This document shows positions 1 to 12,137 of a stretch of 64,000 nucleotides of DNA, in pieces; positions within the stretch are counted from its first letter, which is position 1, and each line of letters begins with the position of its first letter. The notes beneath the pieces were generated by a model. That model did not search any database. It worked only from the letters and a program-made list of their open reading frames with translations, and was not told the DNA's origin. The DNA is taken from positions 23,041,696-23,105,695 of the forward strand of contig NC_088880.1 in the NCBI RefSeq assembly GCF_032884065.1, in the 5' to 3' direction. Source of the DNA: Artemia franciscana. Lineage: Eukaryota; Arthropoda; Branchiopoda; Anostraca; Artemiidae. The position numbers were made by a program, and so were the translations under genes.

Positions 1-859
1 CCTCTAAAATTACGACAGAAAGCATAGAGAATGACTGGAAAAAATATGCTTGCTTTCAACAAGACATATTACGTAAAACACTACAGCAAAGTTCTATGTG
101 ACTCATAAAGAAAAGCCCTGTGACTCATTAACTCATTTTAAATGTTAGGTAATTTATTTCAGAAGCAAAGTCCTGTGATAGTATAAAAATAAAAAAAAAT
201 ATCTGAAGATCTGTCTCAGACTTCAAAAACCCACATGTCCCCTGCTTGAAACAGTAGCCCAAATGTGAATTTGGAAATAATTCTCAGTATTTCATATCCT
301 AACCCTCTCTTCCACCCGAGACCCTCGGAAAATCCTCTAGTACTTAGTTAAAACCATAGCTGGGTTAAGGCTGCACCTGTCATCCACAGCTGAAAATTTC
401 CAAGAAATTCAAAAACTGAATTCTAGACAAATTTCTCTCTCGGCATTATTTTAGCATGCAAATAATGCATTTTAGTCACGAGCCATCTTTTAGAGTTATC
501 AAAGTTGAAACTTTGGTCTGATTTCATTACAGTTTTATTAGAGATAGAAAAAAAATGACCAGTTTATCTTTTATTCCTTGAACCTAAACTGTTACTCTCG
601 AGGGATTCCATACAATTTGTTTTTGGCTCCCAGCATATTATCAAGTAGTAACAAAGAAAAGACAGTACAGTTGTGAGTGACAATTTTGTCAATACATGAA
701 TGAATAATACACGAACTAGCCAAAAAGCCTCTCAGATAACAGACAAAAAAATAGAGAAAAAAAAGTACGCAGCTTTCGAGTACTACAACCCAACTGACGA
801 TGATTGTAGAATGGAAAAACATTCACGTCAGGTAGTCGACCCGTTATATTATGTGACAT
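1..859. other. No recognised feature
   Basis: AT-rich non-coding sequence. The short open frames here are not protein-like, and I see no convincing exon or repeat boundary. Confidence 0.5.
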
Positions 860-2716
860 CATTGCCTTCTGATTAGGGACTGACTGGGTGTTACGGACAT
901 ATGCCAATTAACCAAATCTTGACTAAGCGAAACTTGGCCGAATCGAACCAAAACCTTTTTGGTGAAAGAATTGTAATCTGGGATTAAATTGAATTGTGGC
1001 TGGTGGTATTAATGCCAATCTTTTGTCCCAATCGGAAAGAAGTGACCTGTTTTTGATGCTTTTCCTGAGTTAGTAAATAAAGACAAACAGTTTACCTACA
1101 TTCATAACCGTGCCTGCTACCGTTTCGACCATCAAAATCAGTGATTTTGTGACTCATTTTAATCGTGTTTTTTTCTACATTTAATCACACCATCCAGTCC
1201 ATATTTTCTTCCTTATTGATAATATTATTCCTCAAGCTCTTCAGCAAGCCCATATGCAGTCAATATCTTGTAGTGATATCTATCGGGCTTTAAAGAGGGC
1301 TAAGAAATCAACTGCTCCCGATATGGATGGTCTGTGTTACAATCACCTCGCCAATAAGTGTCCATTATTGTTAACACACATTCAGCTCCTATTCCAGATG
1401 TGTTTAGCCCAGTCATTAGTTACAGATAGTTTTTCTTTCGGAAACCGTAACATCAGTTTTGAAAAAGGGAAAGGACACAGATCGGTGTTCCAGTTATTGA
1501 CCAAATACAGTGTCCTGTTTCATGAGAAAGCTGTTCGAGTAGGCCCTATTCCCTGAAATTTTGACTAAATGTGATTTTTCTGATTATCAATTTGGGTTCA
1601 GAGCTGGTTTTGGTTGTTCTCAAGCCCATCATATACTTGGTCAGTTGCTAGTCGGTTAAAATGGATGTCTGATATATCTCAGCCCATCTCAGTAAAGATG
1701 GTAGTCAGGCAAGGTGGTGTGCTGTGTCCATATATTTTTAATACTGTGCTTGCAGATTATTTGCGAATGCTGTCCCCTACTGTGTTTCTAGAAAATGCTG
1801 TTGTTATTCAACTTGCCTATGCTGATGACGTACTGCTAGCTAGTCATACTGGATCAGGCCTCACAAAGAATCTAAATGTTCTGATAAATGATTCAATTAT
1901 GATTGGACTGAGATGAGTTCAGATATATCAGACATCCATTTTAACCGACCCAACGAATTGACATACCAATATTGAAGAACTTTTACGACGGAAGGATTGA
2001 CTCCTGATCTAATTAAGCAATGAAGCACCTGGGAATGTACAACGTTGTCAAAAGCGCCCGAAATATCAGCCAAGCAAAGATAAAGTGGCCTTTTTGCATG
2101 TTTCTGTGTTTTAATATATTTCTAACCCTGCTCCTCCTTTACATGTAGGTACAATGCTACTCGAGTGCGTCTCAAATTTGAAAGGGCTTAGGGTTACTTT
2201 TTCTGATAGACTTTCGGCTACATGCTCGTCTCCGATTGCTATTGCTCTGCAATATATTTTTATCTCATATGGTGAAATATTGCCAAACAGAGGAATGTAT
2301 AGCCGCCGAGGCTTATGTAAACTTTACCATAGTTTTGTTCTCATATAATTGTTTTTCTTTCTGGTTTTCAGCCTCTAATGCGGAAAAAGACCGTCTTCAT
2401 CTAAGGAGAGGATATTTTAAATATTGTAAATTCTTGATATATTTACCAAGATGGTACAGAACTCACAAGATAGTTTCTCATTTTAGACTTATCGACCCTC
2501 TAGTGCTACTTGACAACATCGCAAAGGATCTGAGGATCAATACACTCACCTATTTTTGGTCCTCTCACCTATTTTTTCCCAGATCAGTTATTCAGCAGAT
2601 TTTGTTATATTATTTATGTTTATTTTTATTCTTATTTCATTATGGATTATATTATTTTGTTTTTTACTCCGTATTTATTTTATATCATTGCAGGTTATAA
2701 ATAAACTTACTTACTA
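860..2716 (+). mobile_element. Degraded non-LTR retrotransposon (LINE), reverse transcriptase region
   Basis: Broken frames on the + strand give LINE reverse-transcriptase pieces in the right order. A pre-RT block lies near 1255-1400 (AKKSTAPDMDGLCYNHL, the 'k..tapg.Dgl' motif). The block with RQGGVLCPYIFN followed by the catalytic YADDVLLAS lies at about 1705-1850. C-terminal motifs follow near 2290-2345 (NRGMYSRRGLCKLYHSFV) and near 2410-2460 (YFKYCKFLIYLPRWYR). Several stops and frame changes make it inactive. The 3' end is placed at a TTACT-type short tail near 2716; the 5' limit is approximate. The clade (CR1/jockey-like) is inferred from motif style only. The same C-terminal motifs recur at 33460-34330. 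Confidence 0.75.
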
Positions 2717-2919
2717 AATCACAAAACGATGGCCTTTAAGAGACATAAATTAGGGTAAACAATCGCTTTCCGGACACATCCTCTTAAATATTGTAAAGAA
2801 AGTTGTTGAGTTAGGTGAACAGGGGAAATATTTTCTTTGAGACACTTTACAACTTATCATCCTCCAAATATTTTAGAATGAACTGATATAGCTAAAGATA
2901 CAAGACGAAAGTAGGATAT

Positions 2920-3019
2920 NNNNNNNNNNNNNNNNNNNNNNNNNNNNNNNNNNNNNNNNNNNNNNNNNNNNNNNNNNNNNNNNNNNNNNNNNNNNNNNNN
3001 NNNNNNNNNNNNNNNNNNN
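2920..3019. other. Assembly gap (100 N)
   Basis: Exactly 100 unknown bases, the usual placeholder for a gap of unknown size. Confidence 0.99.
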
Positions 3020-3714
3020 TGGTATTTTAGTTTTGAAGAGATAGTGTGTTAACTAGAAATCATATATTGCCGTAAAAGGTACAATGTGCTTTAGTTCTCA
3101 TCCATGTGATTTTTTCCATCAATGCCAAATTCGACTGCTTTTTTATTGATGTGTCCTAGTTCTTGGTCGATCCGCATGATGAGATTATTCAGTTATATCA
3201 AAAGAGATGAGATAAAGTACCATATAATATTATCCATCTTTTGTTGAACCGTGTTCACTCAAACTATAGGATTCAAGCGATTTGGATCTTGATCATAGAT
3301 CCCAAGGCGTCATGTTAGGGGGATATTTCCCCTTGTAATACTTTTGGTGAACAGATAAAAAATTGAGTTGGTGAAAGGTGGCGTAAGTCGTAGTATTACC
3401 GGCTCACTATTCAAATTCAATAATTTAGGAGAATAAAATTAATGTGATAATTGAATGAATAAAAAAAGATGACAAACCTGACATAGCAACCACTGAGTTC
3501 TTGACCTGCCGAAATCTGTACATTGTACATTCAGTGTTAGAAATTGTACTTTCAATTTTAAATAATCAAGTGATTGACATAAATACTCTTAAACTATGGG
3601 AATAATAGTGAAGGAAAAATATAATGCCGTCTGCAATATTAGGTTGATTTAGCCACAGTAAGGAAATAGGAACTTCATAGCATTGGCTAAATAGTGAAGC
3701 GGAACTTGTTAATC
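3020..3714. other. No recognised feature
   Basis: AT-rich sequence without recognisable coding or repeat structure. Confidence 0.45.
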
Positions 3715-4086
3715 ATTCAGAACACACTTAAGAATCTTAGATCTGAGAAAACCGGTTTCATTGCCACAAAGGCAAGTGATAGAATGCTATGGACTTATGT
3801 AATTTGGGGTATATATTTGCACATTAGGGGATGGGGGTAAAGCATAGCGGATACGCATGCAAAATGTGATAGCTACAACTATTCTGTATATTATGAAGTA
3901 AGAATTGTTTTCTAACTTCGCGCTGTCCAAATACTTTACCCCCACCCGCACCCACCCTCCTAATGTGCAAATATATAGCCCAAATTATACAAGTGAAATT
4001 TACTCTGTCACCCGTGTTTTGTCTTTGTGGCTGTGAAACCTGTTTTTTTTCAGATCTAAAATTCTTGAGTGTGTTTTGAACAATTA
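3715..4086. repeat. Imperfect foldback (MITE-like) element
   Basis: The segment at about 3716-3842 reappears as a diverged reverse complement at about 3940-4086. Landmarks pair in order: AACACAC with GTGTGTT, TTAGATCTGA with TCAGATCTAA, TTTGCACATTAG with CTAATGTGCAAA, and GGGGGTAAAG with CTTTACCCCC. The spacer is about 100 nt. No coding capacity. The layout fits a non-autonomous foldback DNA element; the family is not identified. Confidence 0.65.
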
Positions 4087-4568
4087 AAAAGTTTCAGTGA
4101 AGCTTTGAATAGATTGGGGTAGAAGAGGGTTGCGTGCCATTGAAACCTCATTGGGTCTTCAACTTGCTAACGCTTTCCACTTCAGCTGTTTTTTCTTTTC
4201 TTTTCTGTCTATTTTATTCCTTCCTGCCGTAAGAGGAGCTACAGTCAGTTCATTTTAGTTTAGCATTATGACAAATAGTTCCCAATCTATTGTTTATCGA
4301 TGTAATCAAGTGAACAGCCTCAGCCTATCGAATAGCATGATGGATAGCTTTGCTCATTATCGAACGGTTATTTTGAATGGGAAATACTAGTTTCAAATAT
4401 TAAAGAATTATGGTGAAAAGTTGAACTTCAGAGTAAATGTAGGATGGAGGTGACGGGGGTGTCAGCCTGCCTCATATTTTGACAAACCCTCTCCATTGGT
4501 AGTGGCAGAATAGAGTTTGATTCCTACATAAAACTTGTGTGATTTTTTTTTTTTTTTTTTTTTGAAAA
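4087..4568. other. No recognised gene; poly-T run
   Basis: Non-coding. Contains a homopolymer T run of about 21 near 4543-4563. Confidence 0.45.
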
Positions 4569-4792
4569 AGACGTAGACATTAGGTCTTAGTAAAATAAGT
4601 CTTAAGTTAAACATAAAGGTCTTAAGTAAAATAGTCGTTGATGGCTTAGAATCCACGGACAAATTTTAAAGGGGTAAAATAGACGTAGACATTAGGTCTT
4701 AGTAAAATGGGTCATAAGTAAAACATAAAGGTCCTAAGTAAAATAGTCGTTGATGGCTTAGAATCCAGGGACAAATTTTAAAGGGGAGCGAG
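4569..4792. repeat. Tandem duplication, unit about 112 bp
   Basis: Two adjacent direct copies beginning with ACGTAGACATTAGGTCTTAG (4571 and 4683), each ending near GACAAATTTTAAAGGGG, with only a few differences. Confidence 0.85.
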
Positions 4793-4999
4793 AAATAATG
4801 AAAAGCGAGTCATGAGTGAGTCTATTTTTGTATTTATGCTTTGTTTGTTTACTTGTCAATACAACCAGCTGTTTCAAGAATGACAGTTATTCTGTTATAT
4901 GTAAAAGACTTGGAAATAAAAAGACAAATATCAAAAGGATAATGTCTTATTTGCATTATTTTCGTAATTTTCATTTTGACGAAGGGATAAGGCCTTTTA

Positions 5000-5320
5000 A
5001 ATCCCTACACCTGGCATTGCTCCTTTTAGAATTTAGGGTTTTTAGAATTTTAGAATCTGGGGGGCTAATGGGAGAGGAAAAATTAGAATAAATTAGGTAT
5101 TTATAACTTACGAGTGGGTGATCGGATCTTAATTTTGATATTTAGAAGGTCATCGTGACTCAGAGCTCTTATTTTAAATCCTGACCGGCATTAAGCCTCT
5201 GATTTTCCTTTTAAATCAATCTTTTGATTCTTAGAATTTTGTTAGAACTCATACCATATGAGCTCTTGGCTCTTCTTGCCTCGTCACAAGTGCCATATGA
5301 GCTCTTAGCTCTTGTTTAAT
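5000..5320 (+). repeat. Fragment of the dispersed repeat seen also at 7950-9870, 37390-37890 and 63270-64000
   Basis: Shares blocks with the other copies: GAGTGGGTGATCGGATCTTA, then a 'TTTAGAAGG...CTCAGAGCTCTTATTTTAAATC' type block, then a pair of CATATGAGCTCTT motifs (5258-5310). Non-coding and located just upstream of the first visible cytospin exon. Confidence 0.7.
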
Positions 5321-5416
5321 AATGATTTTTTCCAATAAATGTATGTATAAGGTTGATAGTCTTTGCAAAATCATTAAGATTGATATTTAATCACCTCATT
5401 TTTCCTTTTAATTTAG

Positions 5417-5647
5417 ATGCAATAATTGGTAAGACTGTCAGTTCTAACTCTACTCAAATAAAAAGTGATGATCAACAACCAATTGGCCCTTTGAGACTTC
5501 TTGCTAATTCTGAGACGCCTATTCGTAGCCTAAGTTTTTCTGATGTTGATAGGAAGGAAAATCCACTGGCTGGTTTGGTCAAAACTGGTGGATCAAAACG
5601 AAACGCATTGCTCAAATGGTGTCAGTCTAGAACTGCTGGTTATTCTG
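5417..5647 (+). CDS. Cytospin-like exon: Ser-rich linker and start of CH domain
   Basis: The acceptor is a pyrimidine tract plus ATTTAG ending at 5416; the donor is GTAAGA at 5648. The first two bases complete a codon begun upstream, and one base (G) is left over at the end. It encodes a polar linker with DVDRKENPLAGLV, then GGSKRNALLKWCQSRTAGYS, the first CH helix. Confidence 0.85.
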
Positions 5648-8600
5648 GTAAGAGAAACTTTTTTTTTTGGTTTGGCTTTTATCCTTTTGGTTTGGCAAAT
5701 ATAAATTTTATCGCAGAAAATCTCCCGGGGTGCTTTAAAGTATGATTTTCAAGGATAACAATGTTGTTGCGATTAAAATCCTAAAGGAGTTGTTCTAGTG
5801 GAGGAAAGTGCTGTGCCGAGCTTTATGTGAGCTAAGCCCCCTGTCAAAGTCCTTTTGTCTTAATGTGAGTAAAGGAGGTAGGGAACTGAATGAAAAAGAA
5901 TCGGTGATGCTTTACTGAAAGAACTGGTGTGACTGACGCTGTGGCGCTATCCGGCAGCGGTAAAAAAAAGAACTAAATTCATCACAAGGTTAAATTTTTA
6001 GTTTATTTTAGTTTGAGCTCATTTTCAATTTATTGAATATTATATTTCAATTAAAATACAAAGTAAAGTGAAGTCAAGGTAGTCCAAGATTCACACTGAA
6101 GAAAGTCATCGCAATAGATAAAAATTGGCAAATTCTACCGATCAGCAATCTTACTTGCCGGTATATTCGTACAGGATTCGTATTTCATCCAGTTCGTAGC
6201 TCACAATAGTTCTCCCCATTGCTGTTGCTTAGAAAAAAAAATGGCTGCTGCTGTTGGGTAGAAAAAGTTGCAAAAAAGACGTTATACTTGTTAGTACTTC
6301 CTGCTCAATGAATCGTTTAACGATAATGCGCTGACTTATTGAAGAATAATGCGTCTTTCATTTGTTATTGTTTGGTGTTTTCTTTGTGGCCCTTATCGTT
6401 TATAAGAAAAAGTCGAGGAAACCCAAGGGAGGGCTCATTTGGTTTGAAATTCAGAGTTATAGTGGCGTTTCTAAGGGTCAAAATTGATTGGACATAACCA
6501 GCCACCCTTTGCTGTTCTTGTCTTGTTGTCCCACATCACTTCATCTCAAAAAGTTCCAAATTGTCCAAATAGCCCATTTAAAAAAGAAGATTCAGTGATA
6601 AATTTTATAAAAAATGCGGACATTCTACTGCTTGTTGAAATGAGGACTAACTTCATGTGTATAAAAATTGTGACCCTGTATTAACTCGTGGTCGTTCAAA
6701 GACCATTTAACGATTATAATTGGAGATATGAAAGAAGCCCTAGTGTCTAGCTCTTCCCAGTTTTATAAATAAGGTGGGTATGTTGTACTTTGCTGAATTG
6801 AGGGTTGTTTAAAGATATAAGTCTACAGAATTGCTTGTTTCCGGGGTATAAAGTCTCCTTCCCCCCTCACCTCCATTCCTAGCTGCATAATTATAGACAT
6901 GTTACACCTCTTTCGGTTCTTGACCCTTCAGAGATGAATGAATGAATGGTCTGTACGTGCCCAAAACGTGTCTTAACCAAAGGCGATAAGTATATATTTC
7001 ATACTTAGCGTTTTATTTCCATTAAATTTGCTATTTATTGGTTTTTAGAATCGCTAAATCCAAAAAATCTTGTTGTTTTAACACCGATTAAAGACTTAGC
7101 TCATTTGAGCACTGAGTCAGTACTTGGCTCTCTTTTGTACTAATTCAAATTATCTGCTCTTTGTTTACATTATTATAGGAATTTATTTTTGCCGGGATTT
7201 ATACTTATTTTAGGTTTAATATGGCCTATCCTTTTCTGTGAAAAACGTCTTCTCCGGAATTTTTTTTTTAACTAAATTTTGTTCGTTCTTGATTGCCAAA
7301 GTTCTAAATTTTTCATAAATTTAAAATCAAATGATTTTTTTTTACGTCGAAGTAACACTATCAAAATAACAAAGTATAGAAGTTCTTGAGTTCTAGAAGT
7401 TCGTTCTTGATTGCCAAAGTTCTAAATTTTTCATAATTTTCAAAATCAAATTTTTTTTTTTCGACATCAAAGTAACACTATCAAAATAACAAAGTATAGA
7501 AGTAAAGGAAGGAGTAAACAAGTTAACAAAAATGACGCTGTAGGCTTTAGACTTTTACAGTTATGGAAGAAGGCAGTAGCCAAACTCTTGTTTGTAGTGA
7601 TTTTTGTCCGTTTTAAGCTTGAATTGCATATTTAATTTAAGTTTTCATCGTTTTAAGATTTATTTATTATTTATAAATTAACTAGGACCTATTGTATGCT
7701 TGTTTGCTATGATTGTTTATTTAGTTTCTATTCGTTTTGTGTCTTTTATTCTTTAATAGTGAATTCTGGGCGTTTTGAGTTTGAATTATTATAGGAATTT
7801 ATTTCCCCTGATCTTCAGTTTAATATGGACTTTACTTTTCTTTGAAAAATTTCTTTTCTAGAAAGTTTTTTTTTTTAATTAATCTCTATAAAATACGACT
7901 TGCCCCATATAACCTTCTAAAATGCGTTTTTATGGCACTTGGTATTAACCAAGTGACATAAAGCAATCGCAAATTCTGTCGGTCCCGGTTTTGCTACTTT
8001 AGGCACTTCCAGGTAAGCTAGGACGATGAAATTTGGCAAGCGTATCAGGGACCGGACCAGATTAAATTAGAAATAGTCGTTTTCCCCCATTTGACCATCT
8101 GGGAGGGAGTGGGGGCCCGTTAATTCGGAAAAAATAGAAAAATTGAAGTGTTTTTAACTTACGGACGGTTTATCAGATCTTAATGAAATTTGATGTTTGG
8201 AAGGATACCATGTCTCAAAGTTGTTATTTTAAATCCCGATTGAATCTGGTGACATTGGGGGGGGGGGGGTTGGGAGGGGAAACCTAAAATCTTGGAAAAC
8301 ACTTAGAGTGGAGGGATCGGGATGAAACTTGGTGGGAAAAATAAGCACAAGTCCTAGATACATGATTAACATAACCGGAACGGATCCACTCTCTTTGGGG
8401 TAGTTGGGGGGGGGGGTTGTTAATTCTGAAAAATTAGAAAAAAATGAGGTATTTTTAACCTACGAACGGGTGATCGGATCTCAATGAAATTTGATATTTA
8501 GAAGGATATCGTGTCTCAGAGCTCTTATTTTAAATCCCGGCCTGATCTGGTGACATTGAGGGGGGGATTGGGAGGGGGAAACCTAAAACTTGGAAAACAC

Positions 8601-10852
8601 TTAGAGTGGAGGGATCGGGATGAAACTTGGTGGGAAAAATAAGCACAAGTCCTAGATACATGATTGACATAACCGGAACGGATCCGCTCTCTTTGGGGTA
8701 GTTGGGGGGGTGTTAATTCTGAAAAATTAAAAATAATGAGGTATTTTTAACTTACGAACGGGTGATCGGATCTCAATGAAATTTGATATTTAGAAGGATA
8801 TCGTGTCTCAAAGCTCTAAATCCCGACCGGATCTGGTGACATTGGGGCGAGTTTGGGGTGGGGGAACCTAAAATCATGAAAACACTATATTGGAGGGATT
8901 GGGATGAAACTTGATGGGAAAAAATAAGCAGAAGTCTTAGATACGTGATTTATATAATTGTAACGAATCCGCTCTATTGGGAGGGGGGGGGGTTAAATCT
9001 AAAAAATTAGAACAAAATGACATATTTTTAACTTGGGAAGGAGTGATCGGATCGTCATGAAACTTCATATTTAGAAGAACCTCGTAACTCAGATCTATTA
9101 TTTTTAAATCTCAACCGGATCAAGTGTAATTTGGGGGGGGGGGCAGTTTGGGGGGGACCGGAAATCTTAGAAAATACTTAAAGCTGTGAGATCAGGATGA
9201 AACTGGTTGGGAAGAATAGAAACCTGTCTGAGATGCATGATTTACATAACCGAACCGGATATGCTCTTCTTTGGTGGAGTGGGGGGGGAGTAATTTTGAA
9301 ATTGAGGTTTTGTAACTTACAAAAGGGTGGCCAGATCTTAATCAAATTTGATATTTAGAAGGATCTTGTGCTTTAAAGCTCTAATTTTAAATTCCGACCA
9401 GATCCTGTGACATTGGAGGGAGTTGGAGGGGGGAAACTGGAATTCTTGGGAAAACGTGAAAATTGGGGTATTTTTATCTTACGAATAGGTGATCGGATCT
9501 TAATAAAATTTGATATTTAGAAGGAATTCATGTCTCAAAGCTCTTATTTCAAATCCCGACCAGATCTTTTGACATTGGGGGGGGAGTTGGAGGGAGAAAT
9601 CTTGGAAACACTTGGAGTGGAGGAATCAGGATGAAGCTTGGTGGATAGAAGAAAGCAAATGTCCTTGATACGTTATTGACAGAACCGTACTGGATTCGCT
9701 CTTTTTGGGGGAGTTGGGGGAGGGGTTCAGTGATTTGGCGAGTTTGGCGCTTCTGGACGTGCTAGGACGATGAAAATTGGTAGGCGTGTCAGGGAGCTGC
9801 ACAATTTGACTTGATAAAATCGTTTTCCCCAGATTCGACCATCTGGGGGGCTATTAATTATAATAGATATTTTGTAATATAAATAGATATTTTTATTGTT
9901 TATATGTTCCATGTCTTTTGTTATATTCTATGTATATTTTATTTGTTTTTATTACATACTATTTATATGTTTTTATTACATATTATTTATATGTAAACAT
10001 ATAAACGTTGCAACAGTTCTATTTTAGGAGTCTAAGAACTGAGGTTTCTTTCGGAATAATTTGAGTGACATGGCTCTTGTAAGCAGATATAAAACAAAAT
10101 TGTACAATTTAGTTCAAGAATTATTATTATTATTCTTGTAATTCTTGTAATTCATTATTCTTGTAATTCTTGTAAAAGAATAATTATTATAATTCTTGAG
10201 CAAGGTTCAAGAATTATTGAACGGTTAATATACCCGTACTGCATGTTTCTTTTCTTAAAACATGATTTCATTATTTTATTACAAATCATCTGTTTGTGAT
10301 TTGCTAAACTGATAAATCAGTTTAACACATTTAAAAAAGATCTATGCTTCTATGCTTGGATGGATATGGATTTCTATGCTTTCTCCAAATTCTACAAATT
10401 CTAGATGGTTTTTTTTTCGCTAGGTGAAGTAATCGACCATGTTAGTGTAAATACTTTGTGTTGATACTAGTTCATTAATTTATATTTTTTTTTTAGGTAT
10501 CGACATAACTAATTTTAGCAGCTCATGGGCAGATGGACTGGCTCTTTTCCCGCCTTGCTTCATACATTCCTTCCTGATAAAATTCCTTTTGACACATTGA
10601 AAGCTTGTGATCCTAGAACAAATTTTGAAGCCGTTTTTAAAGTGGCTGAAGAAGAGGGAATCCCGACTATGCTCGTAAGTTATTTTCTCTCTCCTCTCCT
10701 CTCTCTCTCTCTCTCTCCTCTCTCCTCTCTCTCTCCTCTCTCTCTCTCTCTCTTTCTCTCTCCTCTCTCTCCTCTCTCTCTCCTCTCTCTCTCTTTCTCT
10801 CTTTCTCTCTTTCCTCTCTCCTCTCTCTCTCCTCTCTCCTCTCCTCTCTCTC

Positions 10853-10898
<46 letters not shown>

Positions 10899-10905
10899 CT
10901 CTCTC

Positions 10906-10943
<38 letters not shown>

Positions 10944-10964
10944 CTCTCTCCCTCTCTCTCCTCC

Positions 10965-11012
<48 letters not shown>

Positions 11013-12137
11013 GGGATGCTACGTACTTTTTTCCTCAGTATATAAAAAAGTAAAACCATGTTTTTCGTCAATACTTTTTGAAATTGTGTGCTTTGCTATA
11101 CTCATGCATTTGAAAATGTAATGGTGTATTTCTGTCTGCTACTCGACATTTCGAGTTGAAATCTATTCCGAAATCAACTTGGTGGATTTGAAAACATTTT
11201 GTTTCTATTCGGACCTAAATCCTGATTTGCGGCAAAAAATGGCGGAAATGTTTATTTTCCTGTGGTATGGCTCCTTTCATTACGTAAAATATGCACTACA
11301 ACTTTTATTTCAGTTCTTAATGAGCCTTCTTCTGATATTTTACGGCAATCACTTTGATATGATCTTCCCATGAAAAAAAAACTGTTACCAAATTTCTCGG
11401 GAAGAAATGTAAAATTTCCCATTTTGCATATAGGCACTTGAATTGTCCGCAGTTGGACTCTTGGACTTGCCTATTGTGATGTAATTTTTTCAAGATATCA
11501 CCCCTTAAGGAGGTAGGGAGAGAAGGTTCTCATGTTTCTAAAATTACCTCGAAAAGTGGAATTTTTTTTATGTATTGCTCTTAAGTTTTTTTTTTTTTAG
11601 AATTTCTGATTTATTGGCACATGTCGCTATTTATCTGCAGTCGTTAGCACAAACTGTATGAACAGGAAACTGACATAAATTTTTAAAATATACCTTAAGT
11701 ATACTTTTAAGTATACCTTAAGAGATTAGTTGTCGTAACATAAATTAATAATTGCGTTATATTGAGCAAGTAGCTGTCATTAAAATGATAATGCTAGTTG
11801 TAGAAAGATTGCTTCATGAAAATGCTTACTGTCCACAAGCTAGGGTTTACTGAAATACATAGTTAAGGATGAGGAGAGCCGTACACAGCACATGTAGTAA
11901 AATAATCTCATGTCGCTTTGATTTAAAATACAGTTAATTTTATGTTGTTGGTTGTTTTTTTGTTTTTTTTTTAATGAGATTTTGTTATTATTCTTTTCCT
12001 TTTTTTAGAGCTTTGACGACATGCTGTCTGAGGAGCGACCTGATTGGCAGAAGGTCTTAAGCTATGTCACTGCCATCTACCAACACTTGAGTGCAGAAAC
12101 AAACAACACGGAACAAGCCAACGATGCTACAAGCTGA
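5417..12137 (+). CDS. Cytospin (SPECC1L)-like gene, 3' part: C-terminal calponin-homology domain in three exons
   Basis: Joining 5417-5647, 10497-10674 and 12009-12137 gives a linker and a CH domain ending 22 codons after the YVTAIYQHLS helix. Recognisable blocks in order are GGSKRNALLKWCQSRTAGYS, ITNFSSSWADGL, ALLHTFLPDKIPF, CDPRTNFEAVFKVAEEEGIP and LSEERPDWQKVLSYVTAIY. This is the signature of cytospin-A/SPECC1L CH domains; such proteins link actin and microtubules in vertebrates, a role assumed here by homology. All junctions are GT-AG and phases match, except for a frame slip inside the second exon near 10544-10551. Upstream exons (coiled-coil region) are not visible. The gene converges with the protease gene downstream. 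Confidence 0.85.
5648..7278. other. Intron sequence, nothing recognised
   Basis: First part of the intron between the first two visible cytospin exons. The short open frames here have no recognisable similarity. Confidence 0.5.
7279..7508. repeat. Tandem duplication, unit about 118 bp
   Basis: Two direct copies starting at GTTCGTTCTTGATTGCCAAA (7281 and 7399), both ending at AACAAAGTATAGAAGT. Each contains its own poly-T run. Confidence 0.85.
7950..9870 (+). repeat. Tandem array of about 290-bp G-rich units inside a dispersed repeat
   Basis: About six units each contain a run of 7-10 G, a GTTAATTCTGAAAAATTAGA-type block, a 'GGGTGATCGGATCT' block, 'TTTGATATTTAGAAGGAT', 'AAATCCCGACC', 'GTGACATTG', a second G run and a 'GATGAAACTTGGTGGGAAAAA' block. 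Flanking modules at both ends (near 8000-8100 and 9735-9850) share GCTAGGACGATGAAA and a CGACCATCTGGG block, so the array lies between direct repeats. Related single copies are at 5000-5320, 37390-37890 and, inverted, 63270-64000. Located in a cytospin intron. Confidence 0.8.
10085..10215. repeat. Low-complexity ATT/TTCTTGTAA repeats
   Basis: Short direct and inverted repeats of ATT and TTCTTGTAATTC, able to fold on themselves around CAAGAATTATT. Confidence 0.6.
10497..10674 (+). CDS. Cytospin-like exon: middle of CH domain, with an internal frame slip
   Basis: The acceptor TTTTAG ends at 10496; the donor GTAAGT is at 10675-10680. The left part reads GIDITNFSSSWADGLA in the frame set by the previous exon. 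From 10552 the conserved ALLHTFLPDKIPF continues in another frame. Eight bases (10544-10551) lie where family members have six (Phe-Cys), so the exon has two extra bases or lacks one. Removing a CT repeat next to GCT would restore Ala-Phe-Pro-Ala. An assembly error or polymorphism is as likely as true loss of the gene, because the flanks are fully conserved. Confidence 0.8.
10684..11010 (+). repeat. (CT)n/(CCTCT)n microsatellite next to a 5' splice site
   Basis: About 330 bp of almost pure pyrimidine on the + strand, starting only a few bases after the GTAAGT donor of the second cytospin exon. Long open frames on both strands here (poly-Ser/Leu and poly-Arg/Glu) are by-products of the repeat. 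Confidence 0.97.
12009..12137 (+). CDS. Cytospin-like last coding exon: end of CH domain and stop
   Basis: Acceptor T-rich tract plus TTTTTTAG ending at 12008. Phase 0 matches the previous exon. Encodes SFDDMLSEERPDWQKVLSYV, then TAIYQHLSAETNNTEQ and a short tail; TGA at 12135-12137. Confidence 0.9.
   Translation, partial: SFDDMLSEERPDWQKVLSYVTAIYQHLSAETNNTEQANDATS

Noticed and set aside
10525-11121. A 198-codon frame with a Ser/Leu-rich tail
   Set aside because: Only the first 50 codons are a real exon; the rest is intron microsatellite after a GTAAGT donor.
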